This document shows, one piece after another, positions 25,850 through 35,615 of a DNA stretch of 61,755 nucleotides. Source of the DNA: an uncultured Prevotella sp. (GTDB taxonomy: Bacteria > Bacteroidota > Bacteroidia > Bacteroidales > Bacteroidaceae); assembly GCA_927910885.1 (NCBI GenBank), contig CAKMOD010000059.1, positions 1 to 61,755 on the forward strand. Direction: 5' to 3'. The notes under the pieces are model-generated. The model was not told where the DNA came from and made no database searches. It saw only the letters and a list, made by a program, of their open reading frames with translations. Position numbers and translations under genes: made by a program. How positions within the stretch are numbered: position 1 is the first letter of the stretch; every line of letters begins with the position of its first letter.

Positions 25850-26947
25850 TTATTTCCCCCAAAACGTGTCGTCTATTTGTACTTCTACAGCCTGCTCTAT
25901 GTCATCTTTAAGGTTACAGAAGAAGTCTATACCAGTGCGCTCTTGAAGCTCCTTGATGGTGATGTATTCAGGTTTACTTCCCTTGTAGTGTGGAGACCAA
26001 ATACCAAGTGCACGATAGGTACTTGTGTTTTTGTCGTAAGCAAGTAGTGCCATATAGAAGAATTTAGGCACGATGCCATGAAAACTAATATGCTTGTGGC
26101 TCCCCTCCTTTATTTCTATTTCTTTCAAATCATCTTCATTGCAGATATATTCATCCTTATCAATGGTTGCTGCCTTTACAACGTAGAGGGTATCACATCG
26201 TCCTGCCCAATTACGCACCCTTTCTTCAAGCCTTGACCATATACCAGCATTATGTCCTTGTATTTGTGGTTGCATATTCGTCAAATAGAATGTTTGTTCA
26301 TTTTGGGTAGCAGAATAGACTCTGTCACCTGATGGACAGAGGTGTCCTTTGCTAAATCCACTCCCTTTGTAATCTTTAAGAGAGGTTTGTTCGTTCTCAG
26401 GAATATTTGGGTCTGGTTGGAACTTATTTTTTCTTTCTGTATTTTTCCCCTGATGAATATCATACATCTGATAGCAGGTCCAACGGTTTGCTTTGAGTTC
26501 AGCGTCCCATTCTAACGAGTAGTTAATCAGTCTTCCCAGTTTATTCTCTGTGGTATAATGTGTGATTTCGTAGGTCTTATTTGTTCCTTGATAGAAACGT
26601 GGGAATTCTAATCGCCATCCTTCAGAATTCTTTTTTAAGTCATCCTCTGTGTTGCGATTAGCATTGTTGTTTATTGGGTTAGGAGTTGGAGTAGGGGGTG
26701 GTGTAACACCTTCAGTGATTGTATAAGCAATCTGAGAAAAGAGAAAGTCCTTTGATACAGTTTCACCCTTAGGATAGATTTTGATACCGACACCCTCAAT
26801 GATAGTAAACCTATCAATGCTTTCACCTATGACGTAGGTATGTACGTCACCAAGCTTGGTGGTAATAGTGATTGTCTGTTTCTTGTTTTGTGCTGATACT
26901 GCTAAACTAATAAGCAGTAACAGTGAAGTGAGAATATTCTTTTTCAT
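25850..26947 (-). CDS. Secreted DNA/RNA non-specific endonuclease (NucA-like)
   Basis: 365 residues. The signal peptide ends VSAQ, so exported. Residues about 22-85 form a small beta domain, then a proline-rich linker (TPPPTPTPNP), and about 120-355 the beta-beta-alpha metal nuclease. The catalytic motif is GFSKGHLCPSGDR: the usual DRGH appears as SKGH, with the general-base histidine retained, followed by the family's TFYLTNMQPQ and HNAGIWSRLEE. It would cut extracellular DNA or RNA, for nutrition or biofilm DNA turnover. It is the last gene of a tight operon with the small peptide gene (12-base gap) and the T9SS protein upstream. Confidence 0.85.
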   Translation of the reverse strand: MKKNILTSLLLLISLAVSAQNKKQTITITTKLGDVHTYVIGESIDRFTIIEGVGIKIYPKGETVSKDFLFSQIAYTITEGVTPPPTPTPNPINNNANRNTEDDLKKNSEGWRLEFPRFYQGTNKTYEITHYTTENKLGRLINYSLEWDAELKANRWTCYQMYDIHQGKNTERKNKFQPDPNIPENEQTSLKDYKGSGFSKGHLCPSGDRVYSATQNEQTFYLTNMQPQIQGHNAGIWSRLEERVRNWAGRCDTLYVVKAATIDKDEYICNEDDLKEIEIKEGSHKHISFHGIVPKFFYMALLAYDKNTSTYRALGIWSPHYKGSKPEYITIKELQERTGIDFFCNLKDDIEQAVEVQIDDTFWGK

Positions 26948-26959
26948 ACTAAATCCTTC

Positions 26960-27160
26960 TTAGTTTTGGTAGTTTTCATCTTCTGTATTCCAGAGGCTGG
27001 GCTTTGCACATCCGTTGTCCCAAGTATTACCAGCTCCATGGTCATTTTCTGTTTTTACTTCTGTTCCACTCTCATTTACATCCTTACTGCCCATAATGAA
27101 ATTTGTTGTATCAGCCAGAATGATAGTAATGGCGGGAGTCAGATAGTTCTTTTTCTTCAT
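26960..27160 (-). CDS. Small secreted-operon peptide, MKKKxYxxP family, unknown function
   Basis: 66 residues. The start MKKKNYLTPAITIILADTTN and the following FIMGS resemble the peptide at 40743-40904 (MKKKDYVKPNAQVLSL, TDEFMEGG): a basic start, Y at 6, P at 9, a hydrophobic stretch, then F-(I)-M-x-G at about 20-25. After that the two diverge, this one being rich in D, E, N, G, T, and W with one Cys. It is not a conventional signal peptide. It sits between a T9SS-secreted protein (16-base gap) and a secreted nuclease (12-base gap). The conserved front and variable back recall leader plus cargo arrangements, but no modification enzyme is nearby. Function unknown. Confidence 0.7.
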   Translation of the reverse strand: MKKKNYLTPAITIILADTTNFIMGSKDVNESGTEVKTENDHGAGNTWDNGCAKPSLWNTEDENYQN

Positions 27161-27176
27161 AATAATGTGTCTCTTC

Positions 27177-28931
27177 TTAGTTTATGATTAGTTTACGTCC
27201 ATTTACGATATAGATACCCTTTGGTAAGTTATTAATACTGCTGCCCATGTACTGCCCCTTTAGGTTATATACTTTAAGTGAGGTTGGTGTAGTAAGTATT
27301 TCTGGGTTGCTGATACCTGTCGCTTCACCGAAGAAGGCAATCTTGGCTCCAGTGGTAGTAGGTACGCGATAGAAGGCACGTAATCCTTTGAGTAGATTAG
27401 CCTTATTATCAGTACTTGAAGGGTAATAAAGGTTTCCGTCTTTTGCAAGATAGCGTTCTGTCTTATTGAGGGCAAGTGCTGTTGGTTCATAGATAGCCAC
27501 AAAGTTGAACTGACCATCGTTTGACTTGATTGTCTTTGCCTTTGTTGCTTTGAGTGTCACGCTCTCAAAGGTAGGGTCTTTTATGTCCCACTTTATGATA
27601 TAAGGTACACCAGCCTCAATGAGTGATTGTTCTTTTTCAAATATCATGGTACTACCTTCTACTTTTCCTGTAAACTTAGCTATCTCAACATTTTCCAAGG
27701 CATCGTATTCAATATCGAAAGGAATAGCAAATGTGTTCCAATGACTGGCAGAGAGTGTACGCTTTAGGCGAACAGCTGCATCTATGATGTCATTTTGAGG
27801 TGATACAAAAGGCTTTTCATCATCAATGACGAAGACAACTGCACGCTGCCCATTTTGATACATTGGGTTGATTTCATGCTTTGCACCATTAGGTATTGCA
27901 ATACCAGCAAGGTCAATAATAGCTCCGTTATAAGGCTCTGTATATTTATCTTTGCTGGTAGTACTATTGAATCGATTGTTAATGACAATTTCCTCTTGTG
28001 TGGTAAGTTGTTCGTTGATGATTTTCTGATTCTTCAAGAGAACCCAATCGGCAATATTATCATTATATTCAGTAGCTTCTATTTCTTTTGGTTGTACATT
28101 TACCTCTGTGATAGGATCAGCAATAACGAGTTGTGAAGTATTTGTCTTATCGCTGATAGCCTTAAAACGAGGTATGCCATTCTCTAAAACATATTCACCT
28201 GTAATCTGTCCTGCCAAATGTTGATTGTAAGCAAAGGGTATATTAGGGTTGATACCATAGAAGCATATAGCACCAGTGTTATCACGTATATAAATCTCCT
28301 GTGTGTCACCTGTTCCGTAAACATGGAGTACACGAGCCATACTACCATTATCACCATCAGTTAAATAGAGTGTAGCGTAGCTTCCTGTTTCTAAGGCTTT
28401 GAGGTCTTTGATGCTATTTACTTTGGTAATAGTCTTTTCTGGTTTTGGATTAGAATAGGTAATTGTTATGGTTTTAATGTAATTCCTATCACTTGCCGTG
28501 AAGGTCACTGAATTAGTGGGAGTACCACCGTCATTCCATTCTCTTCCATTAAGTTGTCCTTTCTTAGTTGTACTATTTAATTGGGTTCCATTAAAAACAA
28601 TATTTGTAATTTGGTATCCAGTTGGTACAGTGAAAGTAATGCTACCACCATTTTTATAGAAACGTAGTTCAGTTTGATCTCCAGTTCTCCATATGCGAGT
28701 TGGTATTCTTGCACTTGTGCATCTCATCGTAACTTTATCGATAGGGTATTCTCTGTCTTCTACGTTAGTACTCCTTTCTTTCTCCTTACCCTCACCTTTT
28801 TCAGGTTTTTTTAAGTTTAATGCATTGAGTCCTTCATCAGAAGAAAAATCAAAAGTAACAGTGTTTGCAAGTGCTCGCAATGGCGATACTAAAACAAACG
28901 TTAGTACTAAAATGTGTAAAAAATGTTTCAT
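27177..28931 (-). CDS. Large secreted protein with T9SS type A sorting tail, unknown function
   Basis: 584 residues. The signal peptide ends RALAN. Residues about 25-160 look like a carbohydrate-binding-type beta-sandwich (TVTFDFSS, GSITFTVPTGYQITNIVFNG, FTASDRNYIKTITITYS). About 165-300 is an OB-fold-like module (GSYATLYLTDGDNGSM, EIYIRDNTGAICFYG), common in Bacteroidota secreted proteins. The end KVYNLKGQYMGSSINNLPKG and GRKLIIN is a T9SS type A sorting signal, so it should pass PorU/PorV encoded nearby. It heads the operon with the small peptide and the nuclease. Substrate or ligand is unknown. Confidence 0.72.
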   Translation of the reverse strand: MKHFLHILVLTFVLVSPLRALANTVTFDFSSDEGLNALNLKKPEKGEGKEKERSTNVEDREYPIDKVTMRCTSARIPTRIWRTGDQTELRFYKNGGSITFTVPTGYQITNIVFNGTQLNSTTKKGQLNGREWNDGGTPTNSVTFTASDRNYIKTITITYSNPKPEKTITKVNSIKDLKALETGSYATLYLTDGDNGSMARVLHVYGTGDTQEIYIRDNTGAICFYGINPNIPFAYNQHLAGQITGEYVLENGIPRFKAISDKTNTSQLVIADPITEVNVQPKEIEATEYNDNIADWVLLKNQKIINEQLTTQEEIVINNRFNSTTSKDKYTEPYNGAIIDLAGIAIPNGAKHEINPMYQNGQRAVVFVIDDEKPFVSPQNDIIDAAVRLKRTLSASHWNTFAIPFDIEYDALENVEIAKFTGKVEGSTMIFEKEQSLIEAGVPYIIKWDIKDPTFESVTLKATKAKTIKSNDGQFNFVAIYEPTALALNKTERYLAKDGNLYYPSSTDNKANLLKGLRAFYRVPTTTGAKIAFFGEATGISNPEILTTPTSLKVYNLKGQYMGSSINNLPKGIYIVNGRKLIIN

Positions 28932-29012
28932 GCTTTTTGTATAAATAGTATATTGGTTTTTGTTGTCGTATATGAGGTAAAGTTTATATTTCAGGTTTTT
29001 ACATTTGAACTG

Positions 29013-29020
29013 TAAAGATA
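29013..29020 (-). promoter_or_regulatory. -7 promoter box (TATCTTTA) for the secreted-protein/peptide/nuclease operon
   Basis: Minus-strand TATCTTTAC is one base from the TAnnTTTG consensus and lies about 85 bases before the start at 28931. No other gene is seen in 28932-29263. Confidence 0.45.
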
Positions 29021-29126
29021 ATACTTTTTTAACACATATTGGTCAAAGGATGTAGAATGTTTCATTGTGTAATAGATTTTGCACATGATAGGGTAGAGTA
29101 TGGTACTTAATATTGAATGAAACGAA

Positions 29127-29155
29127 AAAAAGGGACACATGTCGTGTCCCTTTTT
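29127..29155 (-). terminator. Intrinsic terminator of the FAH-porU-porV-ispF run
   Basis: AAAAAGGGACAC at 29127-29138 pairs perfectly with GTGTCCCTTTTT at 29144-29155. On the minus strand it ends in a U tract, about 110 bases after the ispF stop. The arms resemble the hairpin at 7931-7960. Confidence 0.8.
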
Positions 29156-29263
29156 CATTTAACAACCAATGTCGTTATATATTGTTTTGTTTAAGCACTG
29201 ATAATTGATCAGTCTTTATGTAGATTCTCTATGTAGCATGTTCTGTACTACGTTTTTGTACGC

Positions 29264-29767
29264 TTATGCCTTCACAATCATGCAAACAGCGTATGCAGCC
29301 ATACCATCTTCACGGCCAACAAAGCCCATGCGCTCGGACGTGGTAGCTTTAATAGATATAGCATCGATATCACAACCAATAATATCAGACAGGCATTTAC
29401 ACATAGCAGGGATATGTGGGTTTATCTTTGGACGTTCAGCACATACCGTAGCATCAATGTTTCCTACATGATAGCCCTTTGTTGCCAAGAGATCGATGGT
29501 CTTACGAAGAATGACCTTTGAGTCCATGTCTAATGTTTCAGTAGAGGTGTCGGGGAAGTGATAACCGATATCACGCATATTGGCTGCACCGAGTAGTGCA
29601 TCGCAGATAGCGTGAATGAGTACGTCGGCATCACTATGTCCAAGGAGTCCGAGTGTATGTTCTATCTTGATACCACCTAAATATAGGTCACGTCCTTCAA
29701 CGAGTTTGTGTACGTCGTATCCCATTCCGACACGGAACGATGGGATGGGTTGAGTAGAATTGCTCAT
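29264..29767 (-). CDS. ispF: 2-C-methyl-D-erythritol 2,4-cyclodiphosphate synthase
   Basis: 167 residues, the usual IspF length. It converts 4-diphosphocytidyl-methylerythritol 2-phosphate to the 2,4-cyclodiphosphate in the MEP isoprenoid pathway, in the cytoplasm as a zinc-binding trimer. Metal ligands are visible in GMGYDVHKL (Asp and His) and GHSDADVLIHAICDALLG (His), and the C-terminal substrate loop is ATTSERMGFVGREDG. It is the last gene of the minus-strand run starting with the FAH-family gene, after porV. An isoprenoid gene beside T9SS genes is most likely just genome neighbourhood. Confidence 0.95.
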   Translation of the reverse strand: MSNSTQPIPSFRVGMGYDVHKLVEGRDLYLGGIKIEHTLGLLGHSDADVLIHAICDALLGAANMRDIGYHFPDTSTETLDMDSKVILRKTIDLLATKGYHVGNIDATVCAERPKINPHIPAMCKCLSDIIGCDIDAISIKATTSERMGFVGREDGMAAYAVCMIVKA

Positions 29768-29902
29768 AATAATGGGAACCTTCCCTGGCTCTTCTAAAGT
29801 AGAGGATGTTTTATGCAGGGGATAGGTTCTTATTGGCTTATATAAAAAGTCTTATAATACTTATGTAAAGAAGATTACTATCAAGGATTTTGCTAATGGT
29901 AG

Positions 29903-29943
29903 TAATCACTCCCCTCCCATTGGGGGAGGGGTTGGGGGAGGGA
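29903..29943. repeat. GGGGAGGGG-type hairpin element downstream of porV
   Basis: CCCCTCCC ATT GGGGGAGGGG, then TTGGGGGAGGG. It is the same element type as at 21725-21763 and 24226-24283 and lies just after the expected porV stop at 29956. Confidence 0.65.
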
Positions 29944-29955
29944 ACAGTTGTTTGT

Positions 29956-31121
29956 TTACCTCCTCTTAAACAAATCCTTGATACCATCCATGTCAATGAT
30001 AGAGAGAAACGGAGTGTCTGATCAAGTGGGTTGTTCTTTGCCGTTGCTATGACATAGCCAGCATCTAATGCAAATACATTCATTTTGAAGCCTGCACCGA
30101 CAGTGAAGTACTTGCGGTTTCCTTTGTTCTCGCTTTCGTGGTGGTAACCAGCACGGAGTGAGAACTTATCATTATAAGTATATTCTGCACCTAAGCTCCA
30201 CTGAATCTCCTGTAACTCTTCAGAAGCACCATTAGGTGCATCACCGAAGCTCTTGAAGATACCAGAGATAGAAGATACATCATAGTATTCCTTTTGAAGA
30301 CGGTTGTCATAATCTACCTGTGTTTCATCAGCCTTGCGCTTTGGATAGGTAGGAACTAACAACTTATTCGCATCAGCAGCAATTGTAAAACGGTTGAATT
30401 CATCGATAGGAATCATCAGCGAAGCACCTAAACGAAGGTTGGTTGGGATGAACTCAGAGCGGTTGTCACCACCGAAGGTAATCTTTGAACCGATGTTAGA
30501 GATATTCATACCTAAACCCAACTGGCACTCACGCTCACCGATATTGATATAGTTCTGATAATAGCAAGACAAGTCAGCAGCAAAGGCAGAACCTGGTGCG
30601 GTATCATCTGTATAATTATAGGTAAGGTCTGAGTATATCCAACGTACAGCAGCACCTAATGAGAAATGTTCACTCAACATCAGAGAGTAGGCCACGTCCA
30701 TTGACATCTCGTAAGGATTAATGGTCATATTAGAACCATCAGTCATTTGTACCTCACCCAAAGAGAAGTAACGCATAGAGGCAGATACAGCACTGTAATC
30801 ACCGATACGATAGTAACCGGCAAGATAAGCCAAGTCGATATCGCTCACCAACTGGCGAAGCCAAGGGGTATAGTTCAGGGAAACACCCGCACGAGAAATA
30901 TTAAAAGGATATTTTGCAGGGTTCCAATACTGTGAGTTCACATCAGGGTCTGTAGCTGCACCAACGTCACCCATACCTGCAGCACGTGCGTCTGGAGCGA
31001 TTGACTGTGAAGTAACTGATGTGTTGACAGGGTTAAAAATGTCTTTCTTATCCTGAGCGAAAGCGGTAGTCGAAGCAAATACCGTCAGTGAGAGGATGGC
31101 TATGCGAAGCTTATTAATCAT
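29956..31121 (-). CDS. porV: T9SS outer membrane protein PorV (LptO), frameshifted at the very end
   Basis: Outer-membrane beta-barrel that shuttles T9SS cargo to the PorU sortase. The signal peptide ends AFAQ. The FadL-like barrel starts with the family hallmark SIAPDARAAGMGDVGAATDPDVNSQYWNPAK (here quoted loosely as SIAPDARAAGMGD and SQYWNPAKYPF). The open frame runs on to 29838 through a GC-rich repeat, ending with unfamiliar sequence after LRFSLS. If one base is restored near 29996-29999, the end becomes IDMDGIKDLFKRR and stops at 29956, the normal PorV ending. I therefore give 29956 as the true end and treat the indel as a probable assembly error. It lies 60 bases behind porU. Confidence 0.85.
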
Positions 31122-31181
31122 TCTATTTTAATTGGATTGCTTATTAAATGTTGCTATATGGATTGAAACGTTCTTTCTGTG

Positions 31182-34100
31182 TTATTTATTGTCTAAGATA
31201 ATCAGTTTCTTAGCTTTCGATACCTTTGTAGCACCATTGCTGCTGAGGCGTACTCGATAGAGATAAACACCAGTTTGGAGTCTTGCTCCATTCTCGACAG
31301 TAAGGTCCCAATTGGCTGTAATGGCATTACCTGATGCAACACCAGTCTCACTGCGGTGCCACAGCAGTCGGCCGCTCATATCGAATACTTCAATGTCGAT
31401 ATCCACGTCTGAACCAATGTAGTTGTGGGTAACAATGAACGTTGTCTCTGTCTTGGTAGGGTTTTTAGAGGCATTGACACTGTAAATTTCTGGTGCCAGT
31501 CCCTTAACAACCTTGAACTGAAGTGTGACAGTTGAAGGGTTGTTCTGTATGTCCCACGCACGGAACTGCAGAGTGTGTGGTCCCTCAGAAAGCTCTGGTA
31601 AACTAAAACCTGTTGTTCCAGAGGTATAGCTACCGAAGTCATATCGGAAGTTATCATTTAGAATATAGGTCTGTGTCAGCTTTCCGTCAATGGTCAGCTG
31701 CATATCATGTCCGATACCATTACCAGAAGCGTTAATACCGTCTTTATCTGTTATCTGTGCAAAGAAGTAAGGGGTACTGTTGACCTCACCACCATTGACA
31801 AATGAAGGAGAATTGAGATAAGCATAGATAGACGGACCAATAGAGTCGTTGTACACAATCTCAGAACCATCAATCGTGAAGCCCTCCTCATGTCCTTGTG
31901 CCATGAGAGTATGGCTGTCGTTAATGGCAGATAGATTCATCAAGCCTGTACCTGCTGCATAGTTGATGTCACGTGGTACGGCAAAGGTGAATGTAAACTC
32001 ACCATTCTTGATACTGTCTGTACCATTGTAGAGTACTTTCTGGCGGTCGTAATACTGGAAAGCCCTTGCAGATGTATCTTCCTGCTTCTTGCAAGTAATA
32101 AGCTCCTTTGTGTCACGCACGGTAGCAGTAAGTAGTCCCTTGAAATCACTTTGCTTACTGCCGTTCTTTGCTAAGTACCCTTTGATAGTAACTACGGAGC
32201 CACCTTTGAGTACAACAGAGCCCGTTGTGCTTGGTGTTTGTCCATTGATAGTCTCGACTTTGACCTCTAATGTAGGGAGATTCAATGCGAGGGCAGGGTC
32301 GCCCAATAAAGCATATTGAAGTTTGTTAGGTGTAAGGTCGCTATTAGAATTAATCAACTCGCATTTAGCCAGACGCTGTGCTTCGCCCAATGTGGTAGGC
32401 TTACCATTGTAAAGCTCAATATATGCTTGAGGAAGGCAGTATTGATAGCCTTGTTATAGTAAGCATATACCGTACGAGTAGTACCCCAGAAAGCTACTGA
32501 GCCACCTTTCTTGTTTAGCATGGCAGCTTCACCAATAGTTGGGATGGTACCATCGTATGGCATGATATCACAACTGGCAGTAATCCAAAGAGGCAGATTA
32601 GCGTTGGTAAAGTTAGCATAGTCGTTGAGACGTAGTACTGCTTCATGAGAAATCTGGTCTTCTTTTCCATGACCAGCATAATCCATGATAAGTGCACCTT
32701 GTGCTTGTTGCTGTTTAATAATAGTGCTTACTTCTGGGTAGCTATGGCCTGTTGCGGAAGACGTTCGTGTATAAGCATCCCACATAACTTTCTTTACCTG
32801 ATAGCTTGGGTAAAGTCTCATGATGGTTTCTGCCGTCTCATTGACGTCGTGCATGTGGAGATTATTGTTGCCATCATCGCCCATGAACATAAGAACATTC
32901 TCCCAACTTCCACCATTCTTGTTCTCTGCATAGTTGATAGTCTTATCGACTAATATCTTTGCATCTGATATGTCTGTAACTGGGAAACGCCCTACTCCGA
33001 GGTCTTCTTTGTCACGTCTTAACAAATCTCCTCCCTCACCATCGTCCATCAAAGTAAACCAACCATCATTGACATAGCAATCGGTCTCGCTGAATGAGTT
33101 TTCACTCTCGTATGCAAGAAGATAATCGTCAGGATTAAGGTTACGACAAGCACTGGTCACCATGCGGTTATCCCATACACAGTCACCAAAGAGTAGGAGC
33201 GACTGTGGAAGATTGGTACTGGTAGAACGGTCGTAAAGCATCTTCATGTAGCGACGATAAGCCATTGCATCAGGTGTTCCACTGGAGAACTCATTATAGA
33301 GCTCGTCTGCTGGAACAATACGTACTGAAATATTATCATGTGTCCGATGGAAGTCTGCTAAACGTTCTGCTTGCTTCAATAGCTTCTGACTTGTTGGTAT
33401 GATGATTACCATATTGACAGGCTCATCAGCATGAAGGTCCTGATTGGTTATGTTATAAACATATTCAGGAGCTGGGAAAGATGCCTTCAATGAAGGTGCT
33501 GGCGCAGGAGTAGGGTAGGTCATGATGAGGTAGTCAAGACGTGCTGGACCACCTGATATGGTTGTCAGTTTGATACTGTCAACGGCATGAAGTGTGTTGA
33601 GAGTATAGGTCCTGACTTCTTCATATCCTTTGTCAAAGGATTCTTGTGGTGTGACTCTTATGTCGCCAAGATGTTGACCGTTTGCTTCTACCTTTACAAC
33701 TGAAGTATAAGTACCTGTTGTTACGGCTACCGTTAGTTTTGCATTTGTAGCACGTGCTTTGTTTGCTAAAGTGAATACTTTACCTTCGTTCAGTTTTAAT
33801 GGAGTTTCTTCAAAGAGGTTTCGACCTCCGTGATACCAACTGAAGTTATCTACCTCATGCAAACTATGATAATCGCCTGCAGATGGATAGAAACTACTGA
33901 GGAAGGTGGTGCTATCTGCAATAGTTGCAGGCGCACTATTATTTTCCTCGGTCAGGAAGTAATAACCATAGTTAGAATAAGGATTGCGGATTCTCTTTAC
34001 GGAAGTATTACTTTCCCAGCTAACAGGACCATGTGCGTAGAAGAGTCGTCTTCCATTGCTATTGTAGGTGGGAACTTCCTTTAAGTCATCATGTGAAGTA

Positions 34101-34780
34101 ATGTAATCAGCTGTGAGAACCTCCTTCTGTAGGTTCCCTCCATAGCCATAGATTTTCACTTTATCAATGTTAGAGAAGCCCGCACGGCGGATTAGGTCAT
34201 TGGTTAATTGATAGACACCATCAGCGGGAACACGAATCTTCGCCCACTTGCCACTGGCAAGAACGGAATGTTCTGCATAGCGATTTGCTGCTGTAGATGT
34301 CGACACACCACCTGTACGAGTTTCAACTCCTTTAGTCTTTTTTGTCGTTGTTTTCTTAGGTCGAGACGTAAGGGCTATCATGAAACTGACGAGAAACTGT
34401 TTTTTTCCATTGCGCTGAACGATTGGCGTAAGAGATATCTCTAATACACCACGCTTGCGTTCCACAGTCATATGCTGATGTATCTCTGGTAGTGCAGGAG
34501 GGACAACACTTGTCAACGCGTTATAGCGTTCAATGTCTGTCTTGTTCATATCAATGAACTCTGGGTAGCGTATCTCTAATTCGTAGATAGAGTCAGCGTA
34601 CTGTTCACCAACAGGGATAGCATAACGGAAATGTGGCAATAGCGAGTCTATTGTCACATCTTGAACCGTTAGGTTGAAAAATCTTTGCTGTTGAGCTGAT
34701 AGTTTTATACAACCCAACAGTAGTATGAAGCAGAGTATTGCTGAACGTTTCATTATCAGCTTGTTGATTCCTTTCGTCAT
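31182..34780 (-). CDS. porU: T9SS sortase PorU (C25 gingipain-like), split by a single-base frameshift
   Basis: Surface cysteine protease that cleaves the sorting tails of T9SS cargo and attaches them to A-LPS. As sequenced it is two frames: 32354-34780 (808 residues) and 31182-32390 (402). Restoring one base near 32417 joins KHILELYNGKPTTLGEAQRL and gives about 1200 residues, the normal PorU size. The N-terminal part starts with a signal peptide (around residues 10-29, with Met at 11 an alternative start). The C25 domain spans about 450-800 with catalytic His704 (MDYAGHGKE) and Cys737 (ITASCDIM). The second part carries Ig-like domains and ends in a CTD-like segment (NWDLTVENGARLQTGVYLYRV). 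Loss of function would block the T9SS, so an assembly error is more likely than a true pseudogene. Confidence 0.85.
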
Positions 34781-34851
34781 TTTATTGATGTATTCCTCCT
34801 TAAGTCTTTTGTCTGTTATACCCTCTGTTTGGTTTGATTATTTGAGCGTAT

Positions 34852-35469
34852 TTACTTGCAATTGAAGTCGAGGACTTTTCTTTCCTCTATATATCCTTCC
34901 AGATGGTCGTTGATATGAACTGGTCCACAACCTGATGGGCAGCCAGTGTAGATGATGTCACCAGTCTTGAGAGTGAAGTAGCGACTAATGTAACTGATTA
35001 TTTCATCTATTTTGTATAGCATATCAGTTGTACATCCCTCCTGCACGGTCTGTCCATTGATATCAAGGTGGAAACGGAGTCGTTGTATATCAAGGAATTT
35101 ATCCTTTGAGACCCATTCGCCTAAAGCAGCCGAACCATCAAAACCTTTACAGAGGTCCCATGGTAGTCCTTTTGCTCTTAGCTTTTGCTGTAATTCTCGT
35201 GCAGTGAAGTCAATGCCTACTGTCACTGCGTCGTAGTATCTATGGGCGAAACGCTCAGAGATTGTCTTTCCCAATTGACAGATACGCACCACGAATTCCG
35301 TTTCATATTCAATCGTTCCCAAGTCATCGGGTATGAAGAAAGGCTTTTGGTCTTTCAGTAGGGCAGAGTCTGCCTTAGTGAAGATAACCGGTCCTTCCTT
35401 TGTAGATAACGTTTCGTTTAACGATTTATTATGTTTGGCATAATTCATGCCGACTGCAAAGATTTTCAT
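34852..35469 (-). CDS. Fumarylacetoacetate hydrolase (FAH) family protein
   Basis: 205 residues, the short single-domain FAH type. It should be a cytoplasmic metal-dependent hydrolase, isomerase or decarboxylase acting on a 2-oxo acid. The start MKIFAVGMNYAKHNK, the metal-binding glutamates in TIEYETEFVVRI and the aspartate in VGIDFTARELQ are the family signature; the C-terminal GDIIYTGCPSGCGPV is also typical. Family members include oxaloacetate decarboxylases and acylpyruvases; the substrate here cannot be told. It is the first gene of the minus-strand run before porU, 71 bases apart. Confidence 0.85.
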   Translation of the reverse strand: MKIFAVGMNYAKHNKSLNETLSTKEGPVIFTKADSALLKDQKPFFIPDDLGTIEYETEFVVRICQLGKTISERFAHRYYDAVTVGIDFTARELQQKLRAKGLPWDLCKGFDGSAALGEWVSKDKFLDIQRLRFHLDINGQTVQEGCTTDMLYKIDEIISYISRYFTLKTGDIIYTGCPSGCGPVHINDHLEGYIEERKVLDFNCK

Positions 35470-35551
35470 TGTTGGTAGTTTTAGGAAATTATTGGGCTTA
35501 TTGGCCCAATTAGCCTTATTAGTCTAATTAGTCCTAACTTCTAATAAAAGA

Positions 35552-35585
35552 GAGTTGCAGGAGCCTAATGGCTTTCCTGCAACTC
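35552..35585 (-). terminator. Intrinsic terminator of the rplM-rpsI-rpsB-tsf run
   Basis: GAGTTGCAGGA at 35552-35562 pairs with TCCTGCAACTC at 35575-35585. On the minus strand it follows the tsf stop by about 30 bases and is followed by CTCTTTTATT. Confidence 0.8.
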
Positions 35586-35615
35586 CCATATCTTTCTTCT
35601 TAAGAAGCTCTGTGA

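Noticed and set aside
31182..32390. Separate secreted protein with a C-terminal sorting domain
   Set aside because: Adding one base joins it in frame to the PorU N-terminal part, giving a normal-size sortase.
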